Positions 18,301 through 25,989 of a stretch of 64,000 bases of DNA are shown here, one piece after another. The stretch's first letter is position 1, and each line of letters begins with the position of its first letter. The notes below the pieces were generated by a model that saw only the letters and a list, made by a program, of their open reading frames with translations, was not told where the DNA came from and did not search any database. Source of the DNA: CAZKVJ01 sp964556225 (lineage in GTDB: Bacteria; Actinomycetota; Acidimicrobiia; Acidimicrobiales; Ilumatobacteraceae); NCBI GenBank assembly GCA_964556225.1, contig CAZKVJ010000012.1, positions 56,497 through 120,496 of the forward strand, given 5' to 3'. A program made the translations under genes and the position numbers.

Positions 18301-18926
18301 TAGGGGTGCTCGCGCGTCAGGCGCTCAAGGTGGGTCACGACCTCGGTGTTGCGGCCGAGGGCCAGCAGCGCCCGCAGCCGGTGCTCGACGGCGCCCAGGT
18401 GCAGTTCCTCCAGTCGGGCGATCTCGGTTGCCAGCGGCGCGCAGTCCTCGAAGCCGTGGTAGGGGCGGCCCCGCCACAGCGCGAGCGCCCGGTCCAGCGT
18501 CGCCACTGCCTCCGCCGGTGACGGACCGACCTGGGCGATGCCGGCGCTGGTGAGGGATTCGAGCTCGAGCGAGTCGAGCTCGGACATGCCGGCGTGCACG
18601 GCGTATCCGGAGCCGTCGCGCTCGATGCTGGGCCCGATGGCCTTGCGGAGCTCGGAGATGTAGCCCTGCAGTGTGTGGCGGGCGGTGTCCGGTGCGGCGT
18701 CACCCCACACGCCATCGATGAGCCGGTCGACCGACACCACCTCGTTGGGGGCGGCGAGGAGCAGGGCGAGGACCAGGCGCTGCTTCGGCCCGCCAAGTGG
18801 GACTGCCGCGTCCGGCCGGTCTGCTCGCCGGACGCGCAGCTCTCCCAGCACCTCGTAGCGAACGGTGCTCCGCTGGATCGGCGCGCTCGAGAGCGCAACG
18901 TGCGGCCACTCCCCGGGTGGCGTCAT
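15357..18926 (-). CDS. Transmembrane SARP-type regulator: wHTH-BTAD + nSTAND NTPase + TM + BMP ligand-binding domain
   Basis: A 1189-residue multi-domain regulator. Residues 22-110: OmpR-like winged helix of SARP proteins (GGPKQRLVLALLLAAPNEVV, DRLIDGVWGD, TLQGYISELRKAIG). 115-260: BTAD (LWRGRPYHGFEDCAPL ... ELGIEPSPALGRLEERIL). 285-700: novel STAND NTPase (nSTAND1) with FKGLQPFGEEDRDDFFGRD, Walker A GPSGAGKSS (328-336) and Walker B LVIVVDQLEEVF. A charged, Ala/Glu-rich helix (710-740) precedes one hydrophobic transmembrane segment (741-762). 767-1063: BMP/PnrA-type periplasmic binding domain (IGLYGFASGSNIDDL, NEGSYLAGAAAAL, GVGVDADEYI). 1080-1189: an extra beta-rich domain. It reads as a membrane-bound one-protein receptor linking an outside ligand to DNA binding. 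It breaks the rnj-ftsK order. Confidence 0.92.
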   Translation of the reverse strand: MTPPGEWPHVALSSAPIQRSTVRYEVLGELRVRRADRPDAAVPLGGPKQRLVLALLLAAPNEVVSVDRLIDGVWGDAAPDTARHTLQGYISELRKAIGPSIERDGSGYAVHAGMSELDSLELESLTSAGIAQVGPSPAEAVATLDRALALWRGRPYHGFEDCAPLATEIARLEELHLGAVEHRLRALLALGRNTEVVTHLERLTREHPYREELRSLQMLALYRSGRQADALRAYQATRVILNEELGIEPSPALGRLEERILVQDPGLELAVAHPDPELSAVIGPAENPFKGLQPFGEEDRDDFFGRDALCEQVISALRSGTPLVALVGPSGAGKSSALHAGIVPRLRDRDGPDRFLVTTMQPGAHPYAHLEVALQRVGSMSAAMMSQLRDGPTGVLRAASRLVDERTRLVIVVDQLEEVFTSASEDERAAFLAALAVLANEPGSRIQLLVALRADFYDRPLLHDDFADAFTRSVVHVMPLTPDELEAAAVRPLDRQGVGIEPRLVAELVADVRRQPNALPLFQYALTELFDRRNRDTLTLERYQQLGGLRLVVAGRADELYEHLDDAQRDAARQLALRLVTIDGDLEARRRVPASELTSLEVDLVALQSVIEAFTRHRLLFVDRDPSTGAPTIEVAHEALLREWSRLRRWLDEGRADLRVHRALTGAVDEWLAAGRDPEYLLTGGRLAEYERWSQSSTFRLAGLERQYLDASIARREAAEREAAERLSEQARLQRRATRRTWALAASVVTVAAAAAAIVVTNRAEATPTIGLYGFASGSNIDDLVLGGFRQAQVEHGFAAVEMPIAFSDAADQLGQMADTVDLVIVGGLDPQVEDLPQVIADHPHADWIVGEPRRALPGVATFSIAVNEGSYLAGAAAALTSRTGAIGFIGGQQISQLEWFRAGFEAGALAVDAQVRILASYLEPGPYGGWTDPQGAHELATWMFEQGADVVFTAAGLSGEGTFRAAADWDDAGHGQVWGVGVDADEYITAPEALRPYVLTSMVKRYDEVMQRIIDDWYDGGVDPGNRVYGIADGAVGLSHSGNHLSPTVLARLERLRSEVAGGRVEVPNAPSQPLSVPLGLEGEIGAEATVTFDGRTCSYDGPSEVGDATLVHVVFDNRSGTEARVELTDPASYAMIGVSARAGSTNEGHLGLFSDPAGDWQLTFRCFPSATGFDGTITAGDSIIIKN

Positions 18927-18938
18927 GGCTCACAGTCT

Positions 18939-18989
18939 GTCGGAAGTCAGTCGGAGCTTCGTCGGAACGGCCCGGCGACGGTGTCCGAC
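18939..18989. promoter_or_regulatory. 11-bp-phased direct repeats upstream of the SARP gene
   Basis: GTCGGA occurs at 18939, 18950 and 18961, exactly 11 bp apart, and GTCCGA at 18983, 22 bp further. On the SARP gene strand the unit reads TTCCGAC/CTCCGAC. SARP proteins bind heptamer direct repeats with 11-bp spacing, so this is a strong candidate site for the adjacent protein. It lies in the 147-bp divergent region. Confidence 0.65.
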
Positions 18990-19073
18990 CTGGTGCCGAG
19001 CGGCTTCCGGACGCCGCCCGCGACCGTCTCAGCAGCGCCGGTGACGCCCGGCCCGCACAGGAGGCACCAGCAA

Positions 19074-19409
19074 ATGTCGAACGACACCATCAACCGTGAC
19101 AAGGGCTCGACGCGCCGGATGGTCGTGATCGCCGCCACCGCCGCCGGGGTCCTGACGGTGGCAGGGGTGATCGCCACCCAGGCCGCGGCCGACGACGAGC
19201 CGGCCCGCCCGGCAACTGTCATCGCCCGGCCGGCGACCGAGGCCGATCTGCGCCTCGCCGCCGAGTGGGCACAGCGCATGGAGACGCTCGCTCCCGGGTG
19301 GAGTGCTGCCGCCGGCCGCCCCGCGACCCCGGATGACCTGCGCCTCGCCGCCGAGTGGGCTCGCCGGATGGAGATCCTCCGCTCGACGACCACCACCATC
19401 GCCCCCTGA
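19074..19409 (+). CDS. Small signal-anchored protein with a duplicated motif
   Basis: A 111-residue protein of unknown function. ATG 19074 has AGGAGG (19059-19064) 9 nt upstream. A hydrophobic segment (MVVIAATAAGVLTVAGVIA, about residues 16-34) is a signal peptide or anchor. The exported part holds two copies, about 37 residues apart, of RPAT-x2-DLRLAAEWA-x-RME, then a Thr-rich tail. It diverges from the SARP receptor across the phased repeats, so it is a candidate target of that regulator. No homologous family is recognised. Confidence 0.8.
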   Translation: MSNDTINRDKGSTRRMVVIAATAAGVLTVAGVIATQAAADDEPARPATVIARPATEADLRLAAEWAQRMETLAPGWSAAAGRPATPDDLRLAAEWARRMEILRSTTTTIAP

Positions 19410-19424
19410 CGGCCTTGACCCTCC

Positions 19425-19472
19425 GCGTTTGTTCGACTTCAGCGCGAAAAGGCGTGCAAGTCGAACAAACGC
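19425..19472. terminator. 15-bp inverted repeat (family 2, copy 1)
   Basis: GCGTTTGTTCGACTT (19425-19439) pairs perfectly with 19458-19472; loop of 18 nt. It lies between the small membrane protein gene and ftsK. A second, slightly degenerate copy is at 59111-59162 with the same CTCCGCGTTTG flank. Confidence 0.7.
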
Positions 19473-19521
19473 AGGGCGGGCATGGCCGAACGCGTGCGCG
19501 CCCAGTTGGTACGGTGAGGGC

Positions 19522-21942
19522 ATGTCGATGCGGGGATCCGACCGACGGGCACCGTCGCGCCCGGCCAGCAGCTCCGCTTCGGCGCGCTCTCGACCCCCCG
19601 GCACCACGAACGGGCGGCCGAACCAGCCGGCCCAGCGACGCTCGACCACCCCGCAGGAGCCGGGAGAGCTGCGCCGGGCCGTGGCCGGCCGCGAGGACGA
19701 GCTGATCGGCATCGGGCTCATCGCCGGCGGGGTCCTGCTCGGCCTCGGCGTCTACCTCCGTCTGGCCGGTCCGCTCGGGCGGGCGGTCGACGAGCTGCTC
19801 GGATGGCTGTTCGGACTCGGCCGCTACCTCCTCCCGGTCGCCCTCACCGCGATCGGGGTCGCGTTCATCCGCAGGGGCCGCAGCGAGCACCGGCTCCGTC
19901 TCACGCTCGGGTGGGGGCTGGTGGTGGTCTCGGTCCTCGGGCTGGCGCACGTGACGATCGGCCCCGACGGCCTCGACGGCGGCTTCGACGCCCTCGGCGA
20001 CGCCGGTGGCTGGTTCGGCGCGGTGCTCGGCGAGCCGCTCGAGTCCGTCATCTCGCCGTTCGGTGCCGTCGTGGTGCTGGCCGCCGTCCTCCTCGGGGCC
20101 GTGCTGCTCATCACGGGATGGTCCGTCAAGCTGCTCGCCTCCCACACCAAGCGCGGCGTCAGCGCCGTGGCCGTGCCGGCGGGGCGCGCGGCACGGCGGG
20201 CCTTCGGTGAGATGTCCACCCTGTCGAGCGAGCGCAGCCGCAGCGATCGCCCCGAGGTGGACGCATCCGGGTGGCCGGCACCGCAGCTCTACGACGCTGA
20301 CACCGAGGAGTCCGACGAGACCGTCGCCCCCGCTCCTGGTCGAGGTCGCAAGAGGTCGACCCCGCCTCCACCCACACCCGGCCCGGCCGAACAGGCTGAG
20401 CTGGCGTTGGGCCCCGGCGCGCAGCGTGGCCAGTGGACCCTGCCCCCGGCCTCGTCGCTGGTGCGCAGCGGCGCCCAGTCGATCGACCGGGCCGAGGTCG
20501 AGGCCCGGGGCCAGACCCTCGAGGAGTCGCTGGCCTCGCACGGCGTGGAGACCCGCCTCGTCGGGATGACCGCCGGCCCGACCGTCACCCGTTACGAGCT
20601 CGAGCTCGGCCCCGGCGTGAAGGTGGCCCGGGTCACCAGCCTGCAGCGCGACATCGCCTACGCGATGGCGGCCACCGACGTGCGCATCCTGGCCCCGATC
20701 CCCGGCAAGTCGGCCATCGGCGTCGAGGTCCCCAACCACACCCGCCAGCTCGTCAGCCTCGGCGACCTGATGGCGGCGCCCGAGGCCAAGACCGCCACCC
20801 ACCCTCTCGACGTGGCCATCGGCAAGGACATCGCCGGGCGCTCGGTGTTCTTGAACCTCGCCACCACGCCCCACCTGCTCATCGCCGGCGCCACGGGAGC
20901 CGGCAAGTCCAGCGGCATCAACTGCATCATCACCTCGCTCCTCATGCGCACGACGCCGGACCAGGTGCGCCTCATCCTGGTCGACCCGAAGCAGGTCGAG
21001 ATGGGCCAGTACGCCCGTCTGCCGCACCTGCTGACCCAGCCGGTGACCAACCCCAAGAAGGCCGCCAACGCGCTGATGTGGGCGGTGCGCGAGATGGAGC
21101 GCCGCTACGACCTGCTGTACGAGGTCGGCTTCCGGGACATCACCGGGTACAACGCCGCCTTCGACCGCGGTGAGCTGACCAACCCGCCCGGCCCGAAGGA
21201 GCTGTTCACCGACGACGAGTCCGCCCAGACCGGGTACGAGCGCCTGCCCTACATCGTGGTGGTGGTCGACGAGCTCAACGACTTGATGATGGTCGCTGCC
21301 CGCGACGTGGAGGAGAGCATCACCCGCATCGCGCAGAAGGCCCGGGCCGTGGGCATCCACCTCATCGTCGCCACTCAGCGCCCGAGCGTGAACGTCATCA
21401 CCGGTGTCATCAAGGCGAACATCCCGGCTCGGATGGCCTTCGCCGTGTCCAGCCTCACCGACAGCCGGGTGATCCTCGACCAGCCGGGCGCCGAGAAGCT
21501 GGTGGGCAAGGGCGACATGCTCCTGCTGCCCGGCAACTCGTCGGTGGCCCAGCGCATCCAGGGCGCGTTCGTGAGCGAGGAGGAGGTGCGCGGGATCGTC
21601 GCCCACTGGCGCCGCCAGGCCCCCGAGGTGGTGTACGTGTCGGGTGTCGAAGGCGACGAGGGCGGCGGCGACAGCGTCACGGCCGGCGGCTACGGCGGCG
21701 GCACGGGTGACGACGACGAGGACGAGGCGCTCGTGCGCCAGGCCATGGACCTCGTGGTGCGCAGCCAGCTCGGCTCCACCTCGATGCTGCAGCGCAAGCT
21801 CAAGGTCGGCTTCGCCCGCGCCGGACGCATCATGGACCTGCTCGAACAGCGCGGCGTCGTCGGTCCCAGCGAGGGGTCCAAGGCGCGCGCGGTGCTGATG
21901 ACGGTCGAGGAGCTCGAGCTGCTCCAGGAGCGAGACGGCTGA
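19522..21942 (+). CDS. ftsK: DNA translocase FtsK/SpoIIIE
   Basis: A membrane-anchored hexameric ATPase moving chromosomal DNA through the division septum; 806 residues. The N-terminal 45 residues are Ser/Pro/Arg-rich. About four transmembrane segments follow (about 55-210), then a linker, and the motor: Walker A GATGAGKSSG (about 455-464) and Walker B YIVVVVDELND (about 576-586). The C-terminal gamma winged helix (QAMDLVVRSQLGSTSMLQRKLKVGFARAGRIMDLLE) recognises KOPS-type DNA sites. ATG 19522 has TACGGT (19510-19515) 6 nt upstream, fitting a leaderless transcript; the longer in-frame ORF upstream has no support. Confidence 0.97.
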   Translation: MSMRGSDRRAPSRPASSSASARSRPPGTTNGRPNQPAQRRSTTPQEPGELRRAVAGREDELIGIGLIAGGVLLGLGVYLRLAGPLGRAVDELLGWLFGLGRYLLPVALTAIGVAFIRRGRSEHRLRLTLGWGLVVVSVLGLAHVTIGPDGLDGGFDALGDAGGWFGAVLGEPLESVISPFGAVVVLAAVLLGAVLLITGWSVKLLASHTKRGVSAVAVPAGRAARRAFGEMSTLSSERSRSDRPEVDASGWPAPQLYDADTEESDETVAPAPGRGRKRSTPPPPTPGPAEQAELALGPGAQRGQWTLPPASSLVRSGAQSIDRAEVEARGQTLEESLASHGVETRLVGMTAGPTVTRYELELGPGVKVARVTSLQRDIAYAMAATDVRILAPIPGKSAIGVEVPNHTRQLVSLGDLMAAPEAKTATHPLDVAIGKDIAGRSVFLNLATTPHLLIAGATGAGKSSGINCIITSLLMRTTPDQVRLILVDPKQVEMGQYARLPHLLTQPVTNPKKAANALMWAVREMERRYDLLYEVGFRDITGYNAAFDRGELTNPPGPKELFTDDESAQTGYERLPYIVVVVDELNDLMMVAARDVEESITRIAQKARAVGIHLIVATQRPSVNVITGVIKANIPARMAFAVSSLTDSRVILDQPGAEKLVGKGDMLLLPGNSSVAQRIQGAFVSEEEVRGIVAHWRRQAPEVVYVSGVEGDEGGGDSVTAGGYGGGTGDDDEDEALVRQAMDLVVRSQLGSTSMLQRKLKVGFARAGRIMDLLEQRGVVGPSEGSKARAVLMTVEELELLQERDG

Positions 21943-21962
21943 GCTCCTGGCAAGATCGCGCC

Positions 21963-22904
21963 ATGAGCAGCTTCGAGACCACCGAGTTCGTCGAGATCAC
22001 GAGCGGCCTGCGGTTCCCCGAGGGGCCGATCGCCATGACCGACGGGAGCGTCGTGCTGGTCGAGATGTTCGGGCCCCGCCTCACGCGCGTCCTCCCGGAC
22101 GGCACGAAGGAGACCATCGCCGAGATCCCCGGTGGCCCGAACGGCGCCGCCATCGGTCCGGACGGGGCGATCTACCTCTGCAACAACGGGGGCTGCTTCA
22201 CGCCGGTCGACCTCGGCGGGCTGATGCTGCCCGGCCCGTTCGACCCCGCGCGGTACATCGGCGGTCGCATCCAGCGCGTCGACCTCGCCACCGGTGAGGT
22301 GACCGATCTCTACACCCACTGCGACGGCCGGCCGCTGCGGGCGCCGAACGACCTCGTGTTCGACGCCCACGGCGGGTTCTGGTTCACGGACCACGGCGTG
22401 CGCGACGAGCACGGCCGCACCGCCGACCTGACCGGCATCTACTACGCCACCGCCGACGGCTCGTCGATCACCGAGGTCGTGTACCCGACCGACTCGCCCA
22501 ACGGCATCGGCCTGTCACCCGACGGTGCCACCCTCTACTGGGCCGAGACCCATACCGGCCGGGTGTTCCGCCGTGCCGTCAGCGGGCCCGGCCAGCTGGT
22601 GCCGACCGCGCCGATCGACACCAGCGTGGTGCTGAACGGCCTGCCCGGGCTGCAGCTGCTCGACTCCCTCGCCGTCGACGGCGCCGGCAACGTGTGCGTG
22701 GCCACACTCGTGAACGGCGGCATCAGCGTCATCTCGCCGGACGGAGCGGTCGTTGCCCACGTGCCCACCGGCGACCTGCTCACTACGAACATCTGCTTCG
22801 GCGGCGACGACCTGCGCACTGCGTACATCACGCTGTCGGGCACCGGACGCCTGGTCTCCACCCGCTGGCCCGTCGAAGGGCTGGCCCTCGCCCACACCGG
22901 GTGA
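21963..22904 (+). CDS. SMP-30/gluconolactonase-family lactonase
   Basis: A six-bladed beta-propeller hydrolase of 313 residues. Metal-ligand motifs are visible: FPEGP near the N-terminus, APNDLVFDAHGGFWFTD mid-protein, and SPNGIGLSPDGATLYWAET. Characterised members hydrolyse sugar lactones or related esters using Ca or Zn. The substrate here is unknown. The gene sits between ftsK (20 nt upstream) and rimO, a place usually without a gene in actinobacteria. CAAGAT lies 6 nt before ATG 21963. Confidence 0.9.
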   Translation: MSSFETTEFVEITSGLRFPEGPIAMTDGSVVLVEMFGPRLTRVLPDGTKETIAEIPGGPNGAAIGPDGAIYLCNNGGCFTPVDLGGLMLPGPFDPARYIGGRIQRVDLATGEVTDLYTHCDGRPLRAPNDLVFDAHGGFWFTDHGVRDEHGRTADLTGIYYATADGSSITEVVYPTDSPNGIGLSPDGATLYWAETHTGRVFRRAVSGPGQLVPTAPIDTSVVLNGLPGLQLLDSLAVDGAGNVCVATLVNGGISVISPDGAVVAHVPTGDLLTTNICFGGDDLRTAYITLSGTGRLVSTRWPVEGLALAHTG

Positions 22905-22923
22905 CTCGGTAGCCTGGAACTTC

Positions 22924-24198
22924 GTGCCGTCGCGGTTCTACGTCGAGACCCTGGGCTGTCCCAAGAACCAGGTCGACTCCGACAAGCTCGTGGGCACACT
23001 CCTCGCCGACGGGCTCACCCCCACCGACGACCCGAGTGCCGCCGACCTCGTCGTGGTGAACACGTGCGCCTTCATCGAAGACGCCCGGCGTGAGTCCATC
23101 GAGACCATCCTCGCCCTCGACGAGCGGCGCAAGGACGGCGCCCGCTTGGTGGTGACCGGTTGCATGGCCGAGCGCTACGGCGCCGAGCTGGCCGACGCGC
23201 TGCCCGAGGTCGACCAGGTGTCCGGCTTCGGTGTGCCCGTCACGCTCGGCCGCAAGCCGGCGGCACGGGTGCCGGAGCTGGACCTGTTGAACCTCCCGCG
23301 GCCGCGCCCATCGGCGCCATGGGCGTACGTGAAGATCGCCGAGGGGTGCGACCGCACGTGCGGGTTCTGCGCCATCCCGACCTTCCGGGGCCCCCAGCGC
23401 AGCCGCGACATGTTGGCGATCCTCGACGAGGTCGAGGCGCTGGGGGTGATGGAGGTCGTGCTCATCGCCCAGGACCTGGCCAGCTACGGCAAGGACCGCC
23501 CCGACGGGCTCGGTGCCGGCGCCGTCATCCCGCTGGTGCGGGCAGTGGCGGCCCGGGTACCCCGCACCCGATTGCTGTACCTGTACCCGTCGGACCTGTC
23601 CGACGGGCTGGTCGATGCCATCTGTGACACCGGCGTGCCCTACTTCGACCTCTCGCTCCAGCACGTGTCGAAGCCGCTGCTGCGGCGGATGCGCCGCTGG
23701 GGCGACGGTGCCAGGTTCCTGCAGCGCATCGCCGACATCCGCCGCCGCGAGCCCGACGCCGCGTTCCGGAGCAACTTCATCGTCGGCTACCCGGGCGAGA
23801 CCGAGGACGACCACGACCAGCTCCTCGCGTTCGTGGAGGCGGCCGAGCTCGACTGGTGCGGGTTCTTCGCCTTCTCCCGTGAAGACGGCACCTACGCCGC
23901 CGACCTCGACGGTGCGGTCCCCGACGGGCTGGTCCACGAGCGCCTGGCCGAGCTGCGCGAGCTGCAGGACGCCATCACCGCCCGACGCCGCGACGAGCTG
24001 ATCGGGACCGAGCTCGAGGTGCTCGTCGACGAGCCCGGCGTCGCCCGCAGCCACCGCGAGGCGCCCGAGATCGACGGCGTGATCGAGGTCCCGACGTCGC
24101 TCGACGTCGGCCGGCTCCACCGGGTGGTCGTCGTCGACGCGCTCGGCACCGACCTCGTCGCCGCCGCCGTCGCGCCCGTCGAGCAGGGGCGGCGCTGA
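22924..24198 (+). CDS. rimO: Ribosomal protein uS12 methylthiotransferase
   Basis: A radical-SAM enzyme that methylthiolates a conserved Asp of ribosomal protein S12; 424 residues. The UPF0004 domain begins FYVETLGCPKNQVDSDKL. The radical-SAM cluster is C142-x3-C146-x2-C149 (EGCDRTCGFCAIP). FRSNFIVGYPGETEDDH and the C-terminal TRAM domain (IGTELEVLVDEP) complete the family order. GTG 22924 is used because TAGCCT (22910-22915) lies 8 nt before it and the longer frame overlaps the lactonase. The stop overlaps pgsA by one base (TGATG). Confidence 0.96.
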   Translation: MPSRFYVETLGCPKNQVDSDKLVGTLLADGLTPTDDPSAADLVVVNTCAFIEDARRESIETILALDERRKDGARLVVTGCMAERYGAELADALPEVDQVSGFGVPVTLGRKPAARVPELDLLNLPRPRPSAPWAYVKIAEGCDRTCGFCAIPTFRGPQRSRDMLAILDEVEALGVMEVVLIAQDLASYGKDRPDGLGAGAVIPLVRAVAARVPRTRLLYLYPSDLSDGLVDAICDTGVPYFDLSLQHVSKPLLRRMRRWGDGARFLQRIADIRRREPDAAFRSNFIVGYPGETEDDHDQLLAFVEAAELDWCGFFAFSREDGTYAADLDGAVPDGLVHERLAELRELQDAITARRRDELIGTELEVLVDEPGVARSHREAPEIDGVIEVPTSLDVGRLHRVVVVDALGTDLVAAAVAPVEQGRR

Positions 24199-24764
24199 TG
24201 CCCGTCGACGAGAACGCCATCGCCACGTGGGCCAACGCCGTCACGGTGGCGCGTCTGTTGATCGCCCCGATGCTGTTCGTCATCATCCCCGAGAACGGCG
24301 AGGGCTCGTGGCCGGCGGTGGCGCTGTGGTTCGTGCTGTCGGCGTCGGACGGGATCGACGGCTACCTGGCCCGCCGCCACGGCACCACCCGCTCGGGAGC
24401 GTTCCTCGACCCGCTGGCCGACAAGGTGTTGGTGCTGGGGGCCATGTTCACCCTGGTCGAGCGGGGGGTGTTCGGCATCGTGCCGGTGGCGATCATCGCC
24501 GTGCGCGAGGTGGGCATCAGCGTGTACCGGGTGTTCGTCGGGGCCAAGGGCGTCAGCGTCCCGGCCAGCCGGGCCGCGAAGTGGAAGACGGTGTCGCAGC
24601 AGATGGCCGTCGGCTTCGCCCTGCTGCCCCTCACGGCGCTCGACGCCACCTGGACGTGGACCGTGATGCTGTGGGTGTCGGTCGTGCTCGCGCTGTGGAG
24701 CGGCGGGCAGTACCTGTGGAGGGCCCGGCGCCAGGCGCCCACCGAGGTGCCGCATGCGGTGTGA
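24198..24764 (+). CDS. pgsA: CDP-diacylglycerol-glycerol-3-phosphate 3-phosphatidyltransferase
   Basis: Makes phosphatidylglycerol phosphate from CDP-diacylglycerol and glycerol 3-phosphate. This membrane protein has 188 residues with about five transmembrane segments. The CDP-alcohol phosphatidyltransferase motif is DGIDGYLARRHGTTRSGAFLD followed by PLADK, with all conserved Asp residues. It is coupled to rimO by TGATG and overlaps cinA by 11 nt. Substrate assignment follows the family and the conserved rimO-pgsA-cinA order; a different CDP-alcohol transferase cannot be excluded. Confidence 0.93.
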   Translation: MPVDENAIATWANAVTVARLLIAPMLFVIIPENGEGSWPAVALWFVLSASDGIDGYLARRHGTTRSGAFLDPLADKVLVLGAMFTLVERGVFGIVPVAIIAVREVGISVYRVFVGAKGVSVPASRAAKWKTVSQQMAVGFALLPLTALDATWTWTVMLWVSVVLALWSGGQYLWRARRQAPTEVPHAV

Positions 24765-25989
24765 CGTCCTGGCCGTGGGCACCGAGCTGGTGCTCGGCCA
24801 GATCGTCGACACGAACAGCGCCTGGATCGGCGAGGCGCTCGCTGCCCACGGCATCGACTCGCACCTGCACGTGCAGGTCGGTGACAACCAGGCCCGGATC
24901 GTCGCCGAGCTGCGTCGCCTGCTCGATCAGGCCGGCGCCGTCATCGTCTGCGGCGGCCTCGGGCCCACCCACGACGACCTCACCCGCGACGCCATCGCCG
25001 AGGTGATGGGTGTCGGGCTGCACCACGACGAGGTGGTGGCCGACGTCATCCGCCGGCTGTTCGCCTCACGGGGCCGGCCGATGCCCGAGAACAACCTGCG
25101 CCAGGCCCAGGTGCCCGACGGCGCGACGGTGATCCCCCAGACCAGGGGGACGGCGCCGGGGCTGATCTGCCCGGTGGGGGAGCGCGTCGTGTACGCCGTG
25201 CCCGGCGTGCCCCACGAGATGCGCGACATGGTCGAGCGGGCGGTCCTGCCCGACCTCGGCGGCCGTCGCGGCGACCGAGCCGTCATCGTCAGCCGGGTCC
25301 TGCGCACCTGGGGCGAGAGCGAGAGCGGCCTCAACGAGCGCCTCGCCGGCCTGATCGACGAGCTCGACGAGGTCGGCAACCCGACGCTGGCCTTCCTCGC
25401 CAGCGGCTGGGAGGGGCTGAAGGTGCGCCTCACCGCCAAGGCCGACACCGAGGCGGCGGCGGCCGAGCTGCTCGACCGCTACGACGCCAGGATCCGGGCC
25501 GAGCTCGGCGTGCAGGTGTTCGGCACCGACGACGACACGATGGAGTCCGTCGTGCTGGACCTGCTGCGCCGGCGGGACTGGACGCTCGGCCTGGCCGAGT
25601 CGGTCACTGGGGGCCTGGTGAGCGGGCGGCTCACGTCGGTGCCGGGCGCCAGTGACGTGCTGCGCGGCTCGATCGTGTCGTACGCCAGCGAGGTGAAGTT
25701 CGACCTGCTGGGGGTGCCGGAGGGTCCGGTGGTGACGGAGGACGCCGCGGTGGCGATGGCCAGCGGGGCCCGGCGCGCCCTCGGTGCCGACGTCGGCCTG
25801 GCGCTGACCGGCGTCGCCGGCCCGGCCGAGCAGGACGGCCGCCCGGCCGGCACGCTGTGCGTGGGGATCGACCTCGCCGGGGTCACCCACCAGGCCACGC
25901 TGCGCCTACCCGGCCAGCGCGAGCAGATGCGCCAGATGGCGGTGATCTCCTCGCTCGACCTGCTGCGCCGCCGCCTGCTGGGGCGATGA
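24754..25989 (+). CDS. cinA: CinA-family protein: nicotinamide-nucleotide amidohydrolase fusion
   Basis: A 411-residue two-domain protein. The N-terminal MoCF-like (COG1058) domain includes VGTELVLGQIVDTNSAWI and CGGLGPTHDDLTRDAIA. The C-terminal PncC domain includes LAESVTGGLVSGRLTSVPGASDVLRGSIVSY and ALTGVAGPAEQDGRPAGT; the Ser of ESVTGG is the amidase nucleophile in the family. It recycles NMN by deamidation and may hydrolyse ADP-ribose. ATG 24754 lies within pgsA (11-nt overlap), so translation is coupled. The stop overlaps thpR by 4 nt. Confidence 0.93.
   Translation: MRCDVLAVGTELVLGQIVDTNSAWIGEALAAHGIDSHLHVQVGDNQARIVAELRRLLDQAGAVIVCGGLGPTHDDLTRDAIAEVMGVGLHHDEVVADVIRRLFASRGRPMPENNLRQAQVPDGATVIPQTRGTAPGLICPVGERVVYAVPGVPHEMRDMVERAVLPDLGGRRGDRAVIVSRVLRTWGESESGLNERLAGLIDELDEVGNPTLAFLASGWEGLKVRLTAKADTEAAAAELLDRYDARIRAELGVQVFGTDDDTMESVVLDLLRRRDWTLGLAESVTGGLVSGRLTSVPGASDVLRGSIVSYASEVKFDLLGVPEGPVVTEDAAVAMASGARRALGADVGLALTGVAGPAEQDGRPAGTLCVGIDLAGVTHQATLRLPGQREQMRQMAVISSLDLLRRRLLGR

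Noticed and set aside
19219..21606. 795-residue minus-strand open frame opposite ftsK
   Set aside because: His/Gly/Arg-rich shadow of ftsK without any recognisable motif.
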